From: Enterovibrio sp051650965
Lineage (GTDB): Bacteria; Pseudomonadota; Gammaproteobacteria; Enterobacterales; Vibrionaceae
Assembly (NCBI GenBank): GCA_051650965.1
Contig: JBOFRL010000053.1
Location: forward strand, 1-51,720
Reading direction: 5' to 3'
Length of the DNA stretch: 51,720 bases
In this document: positions 51,611 to 51,720 of the stretch, piece after piece
Layout: each line of letters starts with the position of its first letter
Position numbering within the stretch: position 1 is the first letter of the stretch
Translations under genes and position numbers: made by a program
Notes under the pieces: generated by a model
Seen by the model: the letters and a program-made list of their open reading frames with translations, nothing else
Told to the model about the DNA's origin: nothing
Database searches by the model: none

Positions 51611-51720
51611 ACTTTTGGCCAAAGTGGTGATCAGATCGTCAATTGACGAATCACTTATTGGTTACCGCGATGAGCCAAACTTTTTTGCAACACTTTGCTT
51701 ACATTTCTGATCCGCGTATC
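51611..51720 (+). mobile_element. Left end of an ISAs1-like insertion sequence (partial)
   Basis: The candidate left terminal repeat is at 51611-51633 (ACTTTTGGCCAAAG onward), followed 36 nt later by a transposase start. The rest lies beyond the window. Confidence 0.45.
51670..51720 (+). CDS. ISAs1-family transposase, N-terminal 17 codons
   Basis: MSQTFLQHFAYISDPRI fits the conserved start of ISAs1/H-repeat transposases, where L-x-H-(F/L)-x-x-I-x-DPR precedes the catalytic domain. The frame runs off the window. It has the same strand as the transposase tail at position 1. Confidence 0.65.
   Translation, partial: MSQTFLQHFAYISDPRI

Overview
The window is a 51.7 kb piece of a gammaproteobacterial chromosome of roughly 48-50% GC by eye. 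The gene orders rnt-motY, grxD-sodB, yejK/yejL/yejM-tRNA-Pro, ubiF/miaB-ybeZ-ybeY-corC-lnt and leuS-lptE-holA-rlmH-mrdA-mrdB-rlpA-dacA-ybeD-lipB-lipA are typical of the Vibrio/Aeromonas/enterobacterial part of the class. MotY indicates a sodium-driven polar flagellum, which favours a relative of Vibrionales or Aeromonadales; I cannot name a genus. Both edges appear to lie inside ISAs1-family (H-repeat type) transposase genes: the last codons of one at 1-133 and the first 17 codons of one at 51670-51720. The whole window may therefore lie between two insertion sequences in the same orientation.

Layout. 373-4423: yjbEFGH (gfcABCD-like) exopolysaccharide export operon with a hairpin attenuator after the first gene. 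4470-9122: motY, RNase T, a voltage-gated-type K+ channel, a DUF1523 protein, grxD and sodB. 9192-12896: asd, then a yjiH-yjiG-M20 peptidase operon that looks like a peptide uptake and hydrolysis unit. 12966-16349: yejK, yejL, yejM and tRNA-Pro(GGG). 16314-18568: a compact AT-rich island bounded by a 37-bp direct repeat of the tRNA-Pro 3' end. It holds one frame-broken DUF4209-like gene carrying an R-x4-H HEPN-type motif. 18698-27046: an MliC-like lysozyme inhibitor, rsmC, ubiF, and the miaB-ybeZ-ybeY-corC-lnt cluster.

27031-29940 is the most unusual stretch. It is a tandem duplication of about 1.46 kb inserted between lnt and leuS. Each copy carries the tail of lnt, the same terminator and one large gene. 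The two gene products (405 and about 410 aa) have diverged strongly inside near-identical flanks. Both have a Pro/Ala-rich, probably disordered N-terminus and a C-terminal part whose pattern resembles the clan CD cysteine-peptidase fold of MARTX-type autoprocessing domains. The nucleophile position appears to be Ser in both, and the catalytic His is kept in one copy (GHG) and lost in the other (GYG).

30121-42856 is a long cell-wall and lipoate block (leuS, lptE, holA, rlmH, mrdA, mrdB, rlpA, dacA, ybeD, lipB, lipA). nadD and rsfS, which usually sit between holA and rlmH, are absent. 42925-51217 holds a Tsx-like nucleoside channel with CRP-like and PurR/CytR-like sites upstream, two tRNA-Asn genes, a lone eda, a large secreted M60 metalloprotease with a propeller-like N-terminal part, a 42-residue secreted Cys/His protein, a CaCA cation antiporter, a small membrane protein and a VF530-family protein. 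A zinc-ribbon gene apparently cut by the right-hand insertion sequence ends the window.
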